Below are positions 54,590 through 63,779 of a stretch of 64,000 nucleotides of DNA, in pieces. The stretch lies in assembly GCF_001635685.1 (NCBI RefSeq), contig NZ_LWFF01000333.1:1-64000 (forward strand), read 5' to 3'. The notes under the pieces were generated by a model that saw only the letters and a program-made list of their open reading frames with translations, searched no databases and was not told the origin of the DNA. How positions within the stretch are numbered: the stretch's first letter is position 1; every line of letters begins with the position of its first letter. This DNA is from Erythrobacter sp. HI0063. GTDB taxonomy: Bacteria; Pseudomonadota; Alphaproteobacteria; Sphingomonadales; Sphingomonadaceae. A program made the position numbers and the translations under genes.

Positions 54590-54892
54590 CTACTTGGGCG
54601 CCAGCAGCTTGCGGCCCTTGTCGCGGATCGCTCCGGCAATCATCGGCTCCACGAAAGAAAGCGCGGGGGGCAGGTCGACTTCGAACACCACCTCGTGATC
54701 CTCGATCAGCACGCGCCCATCGATACCCTGGCCCATCGCGCGCACCGAGAGGTCCATCCGGTCTTCATGCGGCCAGTCTGTTTTGACGTCGGCCATGCCG
54801 CCGGGCACGAAACTGGCGATTTCGTGGCTGCGTTCCCTCAAGCGGCGGCGGACTTCCTCCTTGGGAAGCTGGTGGGCGATAGGCACACGCAT
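54590..54892 (-). CDS. polyhydroxyalkanoic acid system family protein (PHA granule-associated type)
   Basis: The 100-aa protein begins MRVPIAHQLPKEEVRRRLRER and has the EDHEVVFEVDLP strand of the family, whose genes are often called PHA_gran_rgn. Its start overlaps the XpaC-like stop by one base (TGATG). Its function is not known; the PHA link is family annotation only and no PHA synthesis genes are nearby. Confidence 0.78.
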   Translation of the reverse strand: MRVPIAHQLPKEEVRRRLRERSHEIASFVPGGMADVKTDWPHEDRMDLSVRAMGQGIDGRVLIEDHEVVFEVDLPPALSFVEPMIAGAIRDKGRKLLAPK

Positions 54893-55659
54893 CAGGTCCG
54901 GTTCTCCAATTGCGGGCTCGTCTCTGCCCCTTCGCCGAATTTGTAATCGAGATAGCGGTGCTTGATCGCCAGATCGTCGAGCGAACCTTCGGCAAGCTGG
55001 CGCGTGATCGAATCGATTTCGCCGCTGATCTTGGCGAGACTGTCAGTCAGCTGCTCGTCCGGCGTCGCTCCGGCGCGCTTCTCCGTGCGCAGATTGGCGG
55101 GTATCCTGCGATAGCTGTCGATCATTTCGGGTAGCTGTTCGCCCACCAGGCTGCGGACCTCGCGTGCCTTTGGGTGGTTCTGGTCGAGCCCTTCGAGCTG
55201 CAATCCCAGCGCGTCGAGCTGGACGCCCATATCGCTGACAAGAGCAGCGGCGGGCGGCGGCAAGGCCGGGCGCTGCGCTTCCAACCATAACTCGGTGCGC
55301 GTTACCATCTGGCCGACATCGCCCTTGTTGAGATCGGAACGCTTGGGCGGTTTCGCCTTGGGATAGCCCGCCAGCACCGCCACTGCGACCACGCTCGCTA
55401 GAATGAGCGCCATCACGCCGACGAAGCCAATGCCGTTGAGGACGATCCCAAGTACTCCGGTTGCCGCCCAGATCGCGAAGAGGGCGATCGCGATATTGCG
55501 CAGGCGCTTGACCCACAAATCGCGCTTGGCCTTGCGGGACGCTTCTCCGATCGAGCGGCTCGAGACCGCGCGCCGGTGGCGCCCGCCCGTGCGGTTGTCG
55601 TCGCGCAGGCTCTTCGCGTCGGCGATCAGACGATCGGACTGGCTGGTCAAATCCGCCAT
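54892..55659 (-). CDS. XpaC-like membrane protein
   Basis: The 255-aa protein has a basic N terminus, two adjacent hydrophobic segments (about residues 53-73 and 75-98) and a charged, helical C-terminal half that ends DYKFGEGAETSPQLENRT. The architecture and the neighbour telA fit the XpaC (5-bromo-4-chloroindolyl phosphate hydrolysis) family, which is paired with TelA in many genomes. Activity unknown. It lies one base after telA and is coupled with the PHA-type gene. Confidence 0.7.
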   Translation of the reverse strand: MADLTSQSDRLIADAKSLRDDNRTGGRHRRAVSSRSIGEASRKAKRDLWVKRLRNIAIALFAIWAATGVLGIVLNGIGFVGVMALILASVVAVAVLAGYPKAKPPKRSDLNKGDVGQMVTRTELWLEAQRPALPPPAAALVSDMGVQLDALGLQLEGLDQNHPKAREVRSLVGEQLPEMIDSYRRIPANLRTEKRAGATPDEQLTDSLAKISGEIDSITRQLAEGSLDDLAIKHRYLDYKFGEGAETSPQLENRT

Positions 55660-55660
55660 C

Positions 55661-56902
55661 TTATCCTTCGATGCTCAGCAGGCCGCTTTCGGCGACCTGG
55701 CGCTGGGCCTGGTTCTGGCCTTCGGCGCGGGCGATATAGCCCTTCGACTTCTCGACCTCGTCGCTGAGCACGGTGACGGTCTGCTTCATCGAATGGAGCG
55801 CGCGCAGCTTGAACTGGTCGACCTCGTCCATCGTGTCGTAGATGTTCTGGAAGGCGCGCTGGAGCGTTTCCAGCGGGATCGTGCTGGCGGCGGCCTGTTC
55901 GTGGATCTTTCCCGTCTGGTCGCGCAGCATCGTGCTCGTGCTGTCGATGATCCCCGCCGTCGTTTCGTTGAGCGCGGTGATCTGGCCCAATACGAGGCGC
56001 TGATTGGTCATCGCTTCGGCCACCGTAACCGCCGTGCGCAGCGCGCCGACCGTGGTGGTGCTGGCGCGATCGACGCCCTTCACCAGCTCGACATTGTTCT
56101 TCTTGACCAGATCGAGCGCGAGATAGCCCTGCACACTGACCGCCATCTGCGTCAGCAGATCCTGCGTGCGCTGCCGGACGTAGAACAGTGCCGTCTCGCG
56201 CACCGCCTTGGCCTTGGCCGGATCGGTCGCGTCGAGTTCGGCGGCCTTTTCCTCCAGCTTCGCATCGAGCGTGTTGGAGATGTGGATCATCTGTTCCAGA
56301 TTGCCCATCGCCTCCCACAATTTCTGCCGCTCAACGTCGATCGCAGCATTGTCCATGATCAGCTCGTCCTTGCCGCTGGCGAGGTTGGAGAGGATCGACT
56401 GGATATGCGTCTGCGCGCTCTGATAGCTGCGGAAATAATTGGTCAGCTTGTTGCCGAACGGAATGATGCCAAGGATCTTGCGGGTGCCCGACAATTTGCC
56501 GCGTTTGCCGGGATCGAGATCCTCCACCACGCGGCGCAGTTCCGCCAGATTGGCACCGACGCCCTCGTCCTTGTCCATCGCGCGCACGGGCCGGTCGAGG
56601 AAGCGGTTGGACATGCCGGCGGCTGCCATGATTTCCTTGCGGCCCATATTGGTGAGCTGGTCCACCTTCTTGCCGAATTCGGGCGAATTGGCATCGGACG
56701 CAATCAGGTCTGCCACGAACCCGTCGACCTTGGTGTCGAGCTTGGACTTGACCTCGTCGCTGACGGGAACGAGCCCGGCTGCCTTTTCCGGCGCGACCTG
56801 GGGGACCGGATCGGGCGGGGTCAGATCGAAGGCGGGTTCGGTCTTGGTGGCGACCGGGCTGGCGGCGGTGCCGGAGGTTTCGGTGTTGAGCGTGTCGGCC
56901 AT
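55661..56902 (-). CDS. telA: toxic anion resistance protein, TelA family
   Basis: The 413-aa largely helical cytoplasmic protein has the TelA/KlaA pattern with NKLTNYFRSYQSAQTHIQSI and QTGKIHEQAA. TelA-family proteins are linked to tellurite and other envelope or antimicrobial stress, with an unknown mechanism. It heads a three-gene operon, telA, xpaC-like and the PHA-type gene. Confidence 0.88.
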   Translation of the reverse strand: MADTLNTETSGTAASPVATKTEPAFDLTPPDPVPQVAPEKAAGLVPVSDEVKSKLDTKVDGFVADLIASDANSPEFGKKVDQLTNMGRKEIMAAAGMSNRFLDRPVRAMDKDEGVGANLAELRRVVEDLDPGKRGKLSGTRKILGIIPFGNKLTNYFRSYQSAQTHIQSILSNLASGKDELIMDNAAIDVERQKLWEAMGNLEQMIHISNTLDAKLEEKAAELDATDPAKAKAVRETALFYVRQRTQDLLTQMAVSVQGYLALDLVKKNNVELVKGVDRASTTTVGALRTAVTVAEAMTNQRLVLGQITALNETTAGIIDSTSTMLRDQTGKIHEQAAASTIPLETLQRAFQNIYDTMDEVDQFKLRALHSMKQTVTVLSDEVEKSKGYIARAEGQNQAQRQVAESGLLSIEG

Positions 56903-57068
56903 GAATTCGTCCTTTACCCCATTATGGCGCGTGCAAGTGTGTTATGCAAATAAAACGGTTGCCGCGATCCGATCGGCTTTCTCTGTCCTGCGACTGCGTC
57001 TCGTCTTGCCGCTGGTATCTTTTGCAATCTATGGGATCGGGCCGGTCGAAGGCAAGTAGGGAGCATCG

Positions 57069-58646
57069 ATGGCCAGCGCGCCGAACCGAACCGATACGCG
57101 CGACGCAGCGGCGGCCAATTCCGATCCCACGCCTTCGGGCTGGATGGACCGGATCGTCAACACGCGGCTGGAAACCTGGCGCCGGTGGTGGCGGGTCGCG
57201 GTGCTGGAGACGGTCGATCAGGAAGCCGTGATCGAAAAGCGGCGCGAAGAGGCGTACACCTCGCCGCGCTATCTCTTCATGCTGGCGATGTCGGCGGGGA
57301 TCGCGATCCTCGGCCTGTTACTGTCCTCGCCTGCGGTCGTGATCGGCGCCATGTTGATCGCGCCCTTGATGGGGCCGATCATCGGTGCGGGTTTCGCCCT
57401 GGCGATCGGCGATTACAGCTGGCTGCGCGGATCGGCGGTGGCGCTGGCGGCGGGCACGGTGCTGGGCGTGGCGCTGACCGCGCTGATCGTGTTCGTCTCG
57501 CCCCTGCAGACCGTGACGCCGGAAATCGCCGCGCGCACGCAGCCCAATCTGTTCGATCTGGCCGTGGCGGTGTTCTCCGCCCTCGCAGGCGCATACTCGA
57601 TGATCCGGGGGCGCGAGGGCACGATTGTCGGCGTCGCCATCGCGACCGCGCTGATGCCGCCGCTAGGCGTCGTCGGTTTCGGCCTGGCGACTGCCAACTG
57701 GACGGTCTTTTCGGGCGCGCTGCTGCTTTACGTCACCAATCTCATGACGATCGCCCTCGTCGCCACGATCATGGCTCGCATCTACGGGTTCAGCGCGCGC
57801 TTGTCCGAAAAGCAGACTCGCTGGCAGACCGCGCTGATCATTGCGGTGTTCATCGGCCTGGCAGTCCCCCTGTTCTTCTCGCTCAGACAGATCGTCTGGG
57901 AAACCAACGCCGCGCGTGTGATCCGTACCACCGTGCTTGCCGAAGCAGGTGCCGACGCAAGACTGACCAATATCGATTTCGATCTGGATGCGGATCCGGT
58001 GACCGTGTCCGCGACAATCCTAACTCCAAGCCCGCGCCCCGCCGCCGAAGCGGACAGTGAGGCGGCCCTAGCCAGCCAATTGCATCGCCCGGTGGAATTG
58101 ACGCTGACTCAATACCGGGTCGGCACGGGGGCCGAGGCGGAGGCGGTGGAGCTGCTCCGCGCGCGTGAGGACAGCCAGCAGGCGCTGAACGAGGAAACCC
58201 GTTTGCTCGTCGAGCGCGTGGCATTGATTGCCGGAACCGATCCGAGCGACGTCACGGTCGATCGCGAGGCGCGCCGGGCCGTGGTGCGCGCGGCGCGCCT
58301 TCCGGGGGCAGGGCTGGCGGCCTATCGTGCGCTCGAGGCGCGCATCCAGGCGGCATCGCCGAATTGGACCGTGCGGATCGAGCCTCCGCTGCTCGCGCTT
58401 CCCCAGATCGCTTTCGACGGTCAGGATTTGACCGCCGCAGGCCGCGTTGCGCTCAATCTCGTGGCGTGGGCCGCTTCGCGCCGGGGACAGCCGGTCAGCC
58501 TGACCGGGGGAACGAGCGAAACCCGCGCCATTGCGGCGCAAATTTTGGAAGAAGCCGGTGTGACCCCGATCCTCAATGTCGGCGGACCGGTCATGCAGGC
58601 CGGATGGACGCTCGACCCACCCGAAGACGAGACGGGCGCGCCCTGA
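57069..58646 (+). CDS. DUF389 membrane protein
   Basis: The 525-aa protein has a DUF389 core of six or so membrane helices (residues about 75-270) with IGAMLIAPLMGPIIGAG and ALMPPLGVVGFG, followed by a soluble domain of about 240 residues. Members are conserved but uncharacterised. It is divergent from telA with 166 bp between starts, and convergent with the acyl-AMP ligase (9 bp). Confidence 0.85.
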   Translation: MASAPNRTDTRDAAAANSDPTPSGWMDRIVNTRLETWRRWWRVAVLETVDQEAVIEKRREEAYTSPRYLFMLAMSAGIAILGLLLSSPAVVIGAMLIAPLMGPIIGAGFALAIGDYSWLRGSAVALAAGTVLGVALTALIVFVSPLQTVTPEIAARTQPNLFDLAVAVFSALAGAYSMIRGREGTIVGVAIATALMPPLGVVGFGLATANWTVFSGALLLYVTNLMTIALVATIMARIYGFSARLSEKQTRWQTALIIAVFIGLAVPLFFSLRQIVWETNAARVIRTTVLAEAGADARLTNIDFDLDADPVTVSATILTPSPRPAAEADSEAALASQLHRPVELTLTQYRVGTGAEAEAVELLRAREDSQQALNEETRLLVERVALIAGTDPSDVTVDREARRAVVRAARLPGAGLAAYRALEARIQAASPNWTVRIEPPLLALPQIAFDGQDLTAAGRVALNLVAWAASRRGQPVSLTGGTSETRAIAAQILEEAGVTPILNVGGPVMQAGWTLDPPEDETGAP

Positions 58647-58655
58647 TCCGTCGCG

Positions 58656-60416
58656 TCAGGCGGCGAGGTCGAGCGGCTGGATTTCGCCCGAAAGGTACAG
58701 CTTCTTCGCCTTGGCGCGGCTCAATTTGCCCGAGCTGGTGCGCGGCAGGGTGCGGGGCGGCACCAGTTCGACGACGCAATTCATGCCCGTGACGCCGCGC
58801 ACCTTGTCGGCGATCTGGTTGCGCAGCTTGATGCGCTCTTCGGGGTCCGACACGCGGCAATGGACCAGCACGGCGGGCGCTTCCTCGCCATTGTCGGTCT
58901 CGACCGCGAAGGCGGCGATATCGCCATGGTTGAAGCCGGGCAGCTGTTCGACCGCCCATTCGATATCCTGCGGCCAGTGGTTCTTGCCGTTGATGATGAT
59001 CATGTCCTTCGCACGGCCCACGATGAACAGATAATCGTCCGCCATATATCCCATGTCGCCGGTATCGAGCCAGACATCGCCGTTTTCCTTGGCGACGAGG
59101 CAATCCTCGGTCGCCTCCTCGTTGCGGAAATAGGAGTGCATCACGCTCTTTCCCCGGCACCAGACCTTGCCGATCTGATGGTCGCCGCGAGGGCTTTCGT
59201 CCTCACCTCGGATTTCCACTTCCATACCCGGAAGCGGGCGTCCGCAATTGACGATGGCGCGATAGCGCGCCGGGCGGGTGAGGTCGCGCGGACGGCCCGA
59301 CAGGCGCTCTTCCTCGACCAGTTCCACGCGAATGCCTTCGCCCGGCGGCATCACCGTGACGGCCAGAGTGGCTTCGGCGAGGCCGTAGCTCGGGGTGAAG
59401 GCGCTTGCCTTGAACCCTGCGCCTGCAAAGGCGTTGACGAAATTCTGCATCACGTCGGGCCGAATCATGTCGGCGCCATTGCCCGCCGTGCGCCAGCGCG
59501 ACAGGTCCAATCGCTCGCCGACATTGGACTGGCTGGAAATGCGGCGTGCGCAGATATCGTAGCCGAAGGTGGGCGAATAGCTGAGCGTGTTGCCCTGATT
59601 GCGACTGATGAGATCGAGCCAGGCAAGCGGGCGGCGCGCGAAATGTTCGGTCTTGATGTAATCGACCGAGGCCTGATTGGCGATCGGCGACAGGAAGCAG
59701 CCGACGAGGCCCATGTCGTGATACCACGGCAGCCAGCTCACCACGCGGTCGTTCTCGCCGAGGTTCACGCCGGTGGCGTGCCCGTAGAGATTGTGCAGCA
59801 GCGCTTCGTGCGTGACGGCGACGCCGGTGGGAAAGCGCGTGGAGCCCGAACTGTATTGGAGGTAGCAGATATCGTCCGGCTGCGCTTCGGGCAGGTCGAC
59901 TTCGGGATCGGGGCGGTCGGCGAAATCTTCCCAGCTTTGCCCTTCGCAGCCCTGCCGTTCGGCCGCGGCGCTCGCCATTTCCCCGATCTCGGCGGGATAG
60001 AGCAGGATCTTCGGATCGCTGCTGTCCAGTTGGACCGACAATTGCTCGATATAGCCTTCCTTGCCGCCGAACCCGGTCGGCAAAGGCAGGGGGACCGGCC
60101 AGGCGCCAGCATAGATGCAGCCGCAGAACAGCGCGGCGAATTCCGCTCCGGTCTCGGCGACCAGGGCCACCCGATCGCCCTTTTCGATGCCCATCGCGGC
60201 GAACTGGCGCGCGGCCTTCATGGCATCTTCGCGCATCTCGCTATAGGGATAGACCCGTTCCAGCGCGCCGCGCATATCGTGGAAATTGAGGCCCTTTTCG
60301 CTTCTCGCCGCGTAATCTATCGCTTCGGCAAAGGTCGCAAAATCGGATCGGCGGCGCGGCAGATCGCAGTCGTTCGGCGTTGGCGAAGGCGTCGGCGTCA
60401 GGGCGTCGTCACTCAT
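58656..60416 (-). CDS. fatty acyl-AMP ligase
   Basis: The 586-aa adenylating enzyme resembles FAAL/FadD32-type proteins, with LQYSSGSTRFPTGV (phosphate loop), WLPWYHDMGLVG, a Y-G-L-A-E motif (PSYGLAEATLA), LDTGDMGYM and the C-terminal Lys in RTSSGKLSR. It activates fatty acids as acyl-AMP for transfer to a carrier protein or lipid. No acyl-carrier or PKS gene is next to it, so the lipid product is unknown. Confidence 0.88.
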   Translation of the reverse strand: MSDDALTPTPSPTPNDCDLPRRRSDFATFAEAIDYAARSEKGLNFHDMRGALERVYPYSEMREDAMKAARQFAAMGIEKGDRVALVAETGAEFAALFCGCIYAGAWPVPLPLPTGFGGKEGYIEQLSVQLDSSDPKILLYPAEIGEMASAAAERQGCEGQSWEDFADRPDPEVDLPEAQPDDICYLQYSSGSTRFPTGVAVTHEALLHNLYGHATGVNLGENDRVVSWLPWYHDMGLVGCFLSPIANQASVDYIKTEHFARRPLAWLDLISRNQGNTLSYSPTFGYDICARRISSQSNVGERLDLSRWRTAGNGADMIRPDVMQNFVNAFAGAGFKASAFTPSYGLAEATLAVTVMPPGEGIRVELVEEERLSGRPRDLTRPARYRAIVNCGRPLPGMEVEIRGEDESPRGDHQIGKVWCRGKSVMHSYFRNEEATEDCLVAKENGDVWLDTGDMGYMADDYLFIVGRAKDMIIINGKNHWPQDIEWAVEQLPGFNHGDIAAFAVETDNGEEAPAVLVHCRVSDPEERIKLRNQIADKVRGVTGMNCVVELVPPRTLPRTSSGKLSRAKAKKLYLSGEIQPLDLAA

Positions 60417-60526
60417 AAGCTTGCAGATATCCGTGAAGAATCAGGGCCTTGCGGCTTCCTTGAAGGGGCAGATCCGCATGTCTCCCGAATGCGTCCTGCG
60501 ATAAACTTTCCCCTTCGATAAGGAGT

Positions 60527-61171
60527 GTGGCATCAATATGGCAAATGCGACCGGATAGCGATCCCCAACAACGAGACAAAACCCGCTACGGCAAGCGGCG
60601 CGAGCGCAGGGCCAGGCCGCTCGATCCGGCGCGGCTGGAAGAGCTCGCGCTGGCCTATGTCGCTCGTTTCGCGACCAGCGCGGGCAAATTGCGCGCCTAT
60701 CTGCGCCGCAAATTGCGCGAACGCGGCTGGGCGGACGATACGCCCGATCCCGATCTCGATGCGCTGGTCGCTCGCTATGTCGAGAAGGGCTATATCGACG
60801 ACGAAGGCTTCGCACGCTCCAAGAGCGCGGGCCTGCTGGGGCGCGGCTATGGCGCGCGGCGGGTCGAACAGGATTTGCAGGCGGCGGGTATCGCCGAAGG
60901 ATTGCGCGCGCGTTTTTCTCCCGACGAGGCGGCCCGGCGCGAGGCGATCGCGGCGCTCGCCCGCAAACGGCGATTCGGGCCTTTTTCCAAAGAAGATGCG
61001 CGCGCAAGCGAAGGCTGGCCCCGGACGCGCGAAAAGCAGCTTGCGGCGATGATCCGCGCGGGCCATGAATTCGATCACGCCCGCCGTGTGATCGACGCGC
61101 CCGATCCCGCGGCGCTCGACGAATGGATCGAGGAGGCCCAGGAAGAGGGGCACCATAAAGAGGATATCTGA
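60527..61171 (+). CDS. recX: RecX regulatory protein
   Basis: The 214-aa mostly helical protein has three-helix repeats (TSAGKLRAYLRRKLRERGW, ARYVEKGYIDDEGFARSKSAG, YGARRVEQDLQAAGI) of RecX, which restrains RecA filaments. A GTG at 60527 is used here; ATG 60545 is an equally good alternative. It is coupled closely (1 bp) to the DUF192 gene. Confidence 0.85.
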   Translation: MASIWQMRPDSDPQQRDKTRYGKRRERRARPLDPARLEELALAYVARFATSAGKLRAYLRRKLRERGWADDTPDPDLDALVARYVEKGYIDDEGFARSKSAGLLGRGYGARRVEQDLQAAGIAEGLRARFSPDEAARREAIAALARKRRFGPFSKEDARASEGWPRTREKQLAAMIRAGHEFDHARRVIDAPDPAALDEWIEEAQEEGHHKEDI

Positions 61172-61172
61172 C

Positions 61173-61664
61173 ATGATCCGTGCATCGTTTCTGCTGGCCG
61201 GAACCGCCGCCTTGCTGGCGGCCTGCTCGCCCCAGGCGCAACCAAAGGCCGAAGCGAGCGCAATGGCGATGCAGAGCGCTACGCATCCCGTTTCGGGCCT
61301 GGAGGTCATTCCGCTGACGGTCCGCTCGGGAGACGATACCCATCGCTTCCGCGTCGAAGTCGCCGCCTCGCCCGAAGCGCAGAATCGCGGCCTGATGTTC
61401 CGTACCGAGATGGGCCCTAACGAAGGAATGATCTTTCCCAGCGTTCCGCCCGAACCGCGCAGTTTCTGGATGAAGAATACGCCGCTTCCGCTCGATATCA
61501 TCTTCGTCGGCACGGATGGTCGTATCCTCAACATCGCCGCGATGACGACGCCCTATTCGCTCGATTCGGTCGTGTCGGCGGGGGTGACGAGCGGCGTGCT
61601 CGAACTGAATGGCGGCCGGGCCGAGGAATTGGGGATCGAGCCGGGCGATTTGGTCGAATGGTAG
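61173..61664 (+). CDS. DUF192 lipoprotein
   Basis: The 163-aa protein has a lipoprotein signal (GTAALLAACS, lipidated Cys18) and a DUF192 beta-barrel domain (GLMFRTEMGPNEGMIF, MKNTPLPLDIIFV). The family is exported and uncharacterised. It follows recX by one base. Confidence 0.88.
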   Translation: MIRASFLLAGTAALLAACSPQAQPKAEASAMAMQSATHPVSGLEVIPLTVRSGDDTHRFRVEVAASPEAQNRGLMFRTEMGPNEGMIFPSVPPEPRSFWMKNTPLPLDIIFVGTDGRILNIAAMTTPYSLDSVVSAGVTSGVLELNGGRAEELGIEPGDLVEW

Positions 61665-61737
61665 GGGCCGCAGTATTGCTGGATGGCACGGCGTTCAGGC
61701 GCTTGAGGCCCTCGATAAAACAGGCTAACCGCGCCCA

Positions 61738-62160
61738 ATGAACTTCCTGTCCAAGATCTTCACCTGGTGGAACGGCGCGACCATCGGCACGCTGTTCTGG
61801 AGCTGGCGCAACGGCGAACAGGTGGGCACCGATGCGCAGGGCAATCGCTATTTCCGCTCCAAGCCGAAGCGCAAGAACCTGCCGACCGGCGGTTCCTATA
61901 CCGGGCGCGAGCGGCGCTGGGTGATCTACGAAGGTTCGAACGATGCCAGCCGCGTGCCGTCCGAATGGCACGGGTGGCTGCACGGATCGTTCGACGATGT
62001 CCCGGAAAGCCATCTGCCGCCTTCGCGCATCTGGGAAACGGATTACACGCCGAACGCGACCGGCACGGCCACTGCCTACCGCCCGGCGGGCGCGCTGGAA
62101 CGTGGTGGCACGCGCGCACGGGCAGCAGGCGATTACGAAGCCTGGACGCCGGACGCCTGA
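61738..62160 (+). CDS. NDUFA12/B17.2 family complex I accessory subunit
   Basis: The 140-aa protein has FTWWNGATIGTLFWSW at its N terminus and the family core GNRYFRS and RRWVIYEG, through WHGWLHG. In alphaproteobacteria this supernumerary subunit is a peripheral part of NADH:ubiquinone oxidoreductase. It is three bases before the DUF2155 gene, an order common in the group. Confidence 0.92.
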   Translation: MNFLSKIFTWWNGATIGTLFWSWRNGEQVGTDAQGNRYFRSKPKRKNLPTGGSYTGRERRWVIYEGSNDASRVPSEWHGWLHGSFDDVPESHLPPSRIWETDYTPNATGTATAYRPAGALERGGTRARAAGDYEAWTPDA

Positions 62161-62163
62161 TTC

Positions 62164-62733
62164 ATGGCCAAGGTGGGCGCTCTGCTGCCGCCGATCACGG
62201 CGTTACTGCTCGCGGTCGGCCTGAGCGCTTGCGGCGAGGACCCGCCCGAGCCGGAAGCGATCCGCACCGAAATCCCCGAAAGCGTCGCTGACGACGCGCC
62301 TCCGCCACCCGAAATCGCCAGCGACGCCGCCGAACTGGGCACGCCGCTCGAAGAGCGGGTGGCGACGATCGGTCTCCTCAACAAGCGTAACAACGTTTCG
62401 CAGGAGCTGGAAATGTCGCCGGGCGATTCGCGCCGCGTGGGCGATGTGATCGTGCGATTGCGCTCGTGCGAGCGGACCGCTCCGTGGGAATCGCCGCAGG
62501 AAACCGGCGCCTTCGTTCAGGTGCTGGTGGCCGATCGCAGCGGCGAAAATCAGTTCCGGCGCATCTTTTCCGGCTGGTTGTTCAAGAATTCGCCCAGCCT
62601 GAATGTGGTCGAACACCCGATCTACGATGTCTTCGTGAAAGATTGCGCGATGAGCTTCCCCGAAGAGGGCGGCGGTTCCGCGCCGTCTTCGGACGCCTCG
62701 GACGAAAGCGCAGAGGCCGAAACCGAAGCGTAA
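62164..62733 (+). CDS. DUF2155 lipoprotein
   Basis: The 189-aa protein has a lipoprotein signal (LLAVGLSACGED, Cys22), an acidic Pro-rich linker and a DUF2155 domain with LNKRNNVSQELEM, LRSCERTAPWESPQETGAFVQV and LFKNSPSLNVVEHPIYDVFV. Its function is unknown. Its last 112 bp overlap the 3' end of aat on the other strand. Confidence 0.9.
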   Translation: MAKVGALLPPITALLLAVGLSACGEDPPEPEAIRTEIPESVADDAPPPPEIASDAAELGTPLEERVATIGLLNKRNNVSQELEMSPGDSRRVGDVIVRLRSCERTAPWESPQETGAFVQVLVADRSGENQFRRIFSGWLFKNSPSLNVVEHPIYDVFVKDCAMSFPEEGGGSAPSSDASDESAEAETEA

Positions 62734-63389
62734 CGCGCCCACGCTTGCGGGAGGCTCGCATCGGGCGTACCGCGCGCTTCGCGCACTTTCTCGAGATAGG
62801 CCTTTTGCGGCATCGCCTGCGCGCCGAGCGATGCGAGATGATCGGTCATGAATTGGCAGTCGAGCACGCGGTATCCGGCGCTTTTCATGCAGGCGACCAG
62901 CCAGGCGAGCGCCACCTTGCTGGCATCGGGCACGCGGCTGAACATGCTTTCCCCGCAGAACACCCGGTCGAAGGCGACCCCGTAGAGCCCGCCGACGAGG
63001 CGCCAGCGCTCTTCGCCGTCTCCACCGTCGTCGGCCTGCCAGCATTCGAAGCTGTGCGCATGGCCCGCATGGTGCAAAGCGAGGTAGCTCGCTTCGATCC
63101 GGTGGCTGATCCAGCTTTCGGCAAAGGCTTCGCGCGGCTCGGCGCAGGCGGCGATAGTGGCGGCGAAATCGGCATCGCAGGTCACGCGGAAGCGGTCCTG
63201 CCGGATCGTCTTGCGCAGGCTCTTCGACACTCGGAAATCCTCGAGCGGGAAAACCGCCCGCTCGCGCGGTTCCACCCAGTACACTTCGGGATCGTCGCGA
63301 TGGTCCGCCATCGGAAACACGCCCGCGCGATATGCAGTCAGCAGCAATTCGGACGGAATTATCGTGGTGGGGGCCGGGGATCCGTGCAT
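62622..63389 (-). CDS. aat: leucyl/phenylalanyl-tRNA-protein transferase
   Basis: The 255-aa Aat has LLTAYRAGVFPM, the catalytic core VGGLYGVAFDRVFCGESMFS and LDCQFMTDHLASLGA. It adds Leu or Phe to proteins with N-terminal Arg or Lys for degradation by ClpAP. The C-terminal tail of about 37 residues is encoded antisense to the DUF2155 end and is not part of the conserved fold. Confidence 0.93.
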   Translation of the reverse strand: MHGSPAPTTIIPSELLLTAYRAGVFPMADHRDDPEVYWVEPRERAVFPLEDFRVSKSLRKTIRQDRFRVTCDADFAATIAACAEPREAFAESWISHRIEASYLALHHAGHAHSFECWQADDGGDGEERWRLVGGLYGVAFDRVFCGESMFSRVPDASKVALAWLVACMKSAGYRVLDCQFMTDHLASLGAQAMPQKAYLEKVREARGTPDASLPQAWARYASVSASALSSEASEDGAEPPPSSGKLIAQSFTKTS

Positions 63390-63497
63390 CGACCCTGCTC
63401 TAGCACTGCAACGGCTTCATAACCCAGCGGAAAGGGCGAGCCCCAAGGACACGCTTGCCAAGCCCCGCCCCGCCGGGTAGGGGGCGCGACCGGCTGC

Positions 63498-63573
63498 AGG
63501 GGTGTAGCTCAGCTGGTAGAGCATCGGTCTCCAAAACCGAGGGCCACGGGTTCGAATCCTGTCACCCCTGCCA
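63498..63573 (+). tRNA. tRNA-Trp (anticodon CCA)
   Basis: This 76-nt tRNA has acceptor AGGGGTG/CACCCCT, D-arm TAGCTCAGCTGGTAGAGC, anticodon stem TCGGT/ACCGA with loop CTCCAAA, a GGTTCGAATCC T-arm and an encoded CCA. No secE follows within the remaining 427 bp; instead a lower-G+C stretch without a clear gene (63574-63779) leads to the partial minus-strand gene. Confidence 0.95.
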
Positions 63574-63779
63574 TTTCTTCGATATGGCCCAAGTACCTGA
63601 TAAGCTTCAGGTTTCCCTGCGATTCAAAAGCGCGTGGTACCCTGCCGTGGCACCTCGTCGCGGTCTTGATACAGGCACCATGAATCAGCTCGATTCGAGA
63701 TGCAAGGCGCGAGCTGGCTTGGTCACGAGAAATTTGGAGGGGCAGAAGCGTCTAACCGCCGCCGGTCGCGGGAGCCGGA

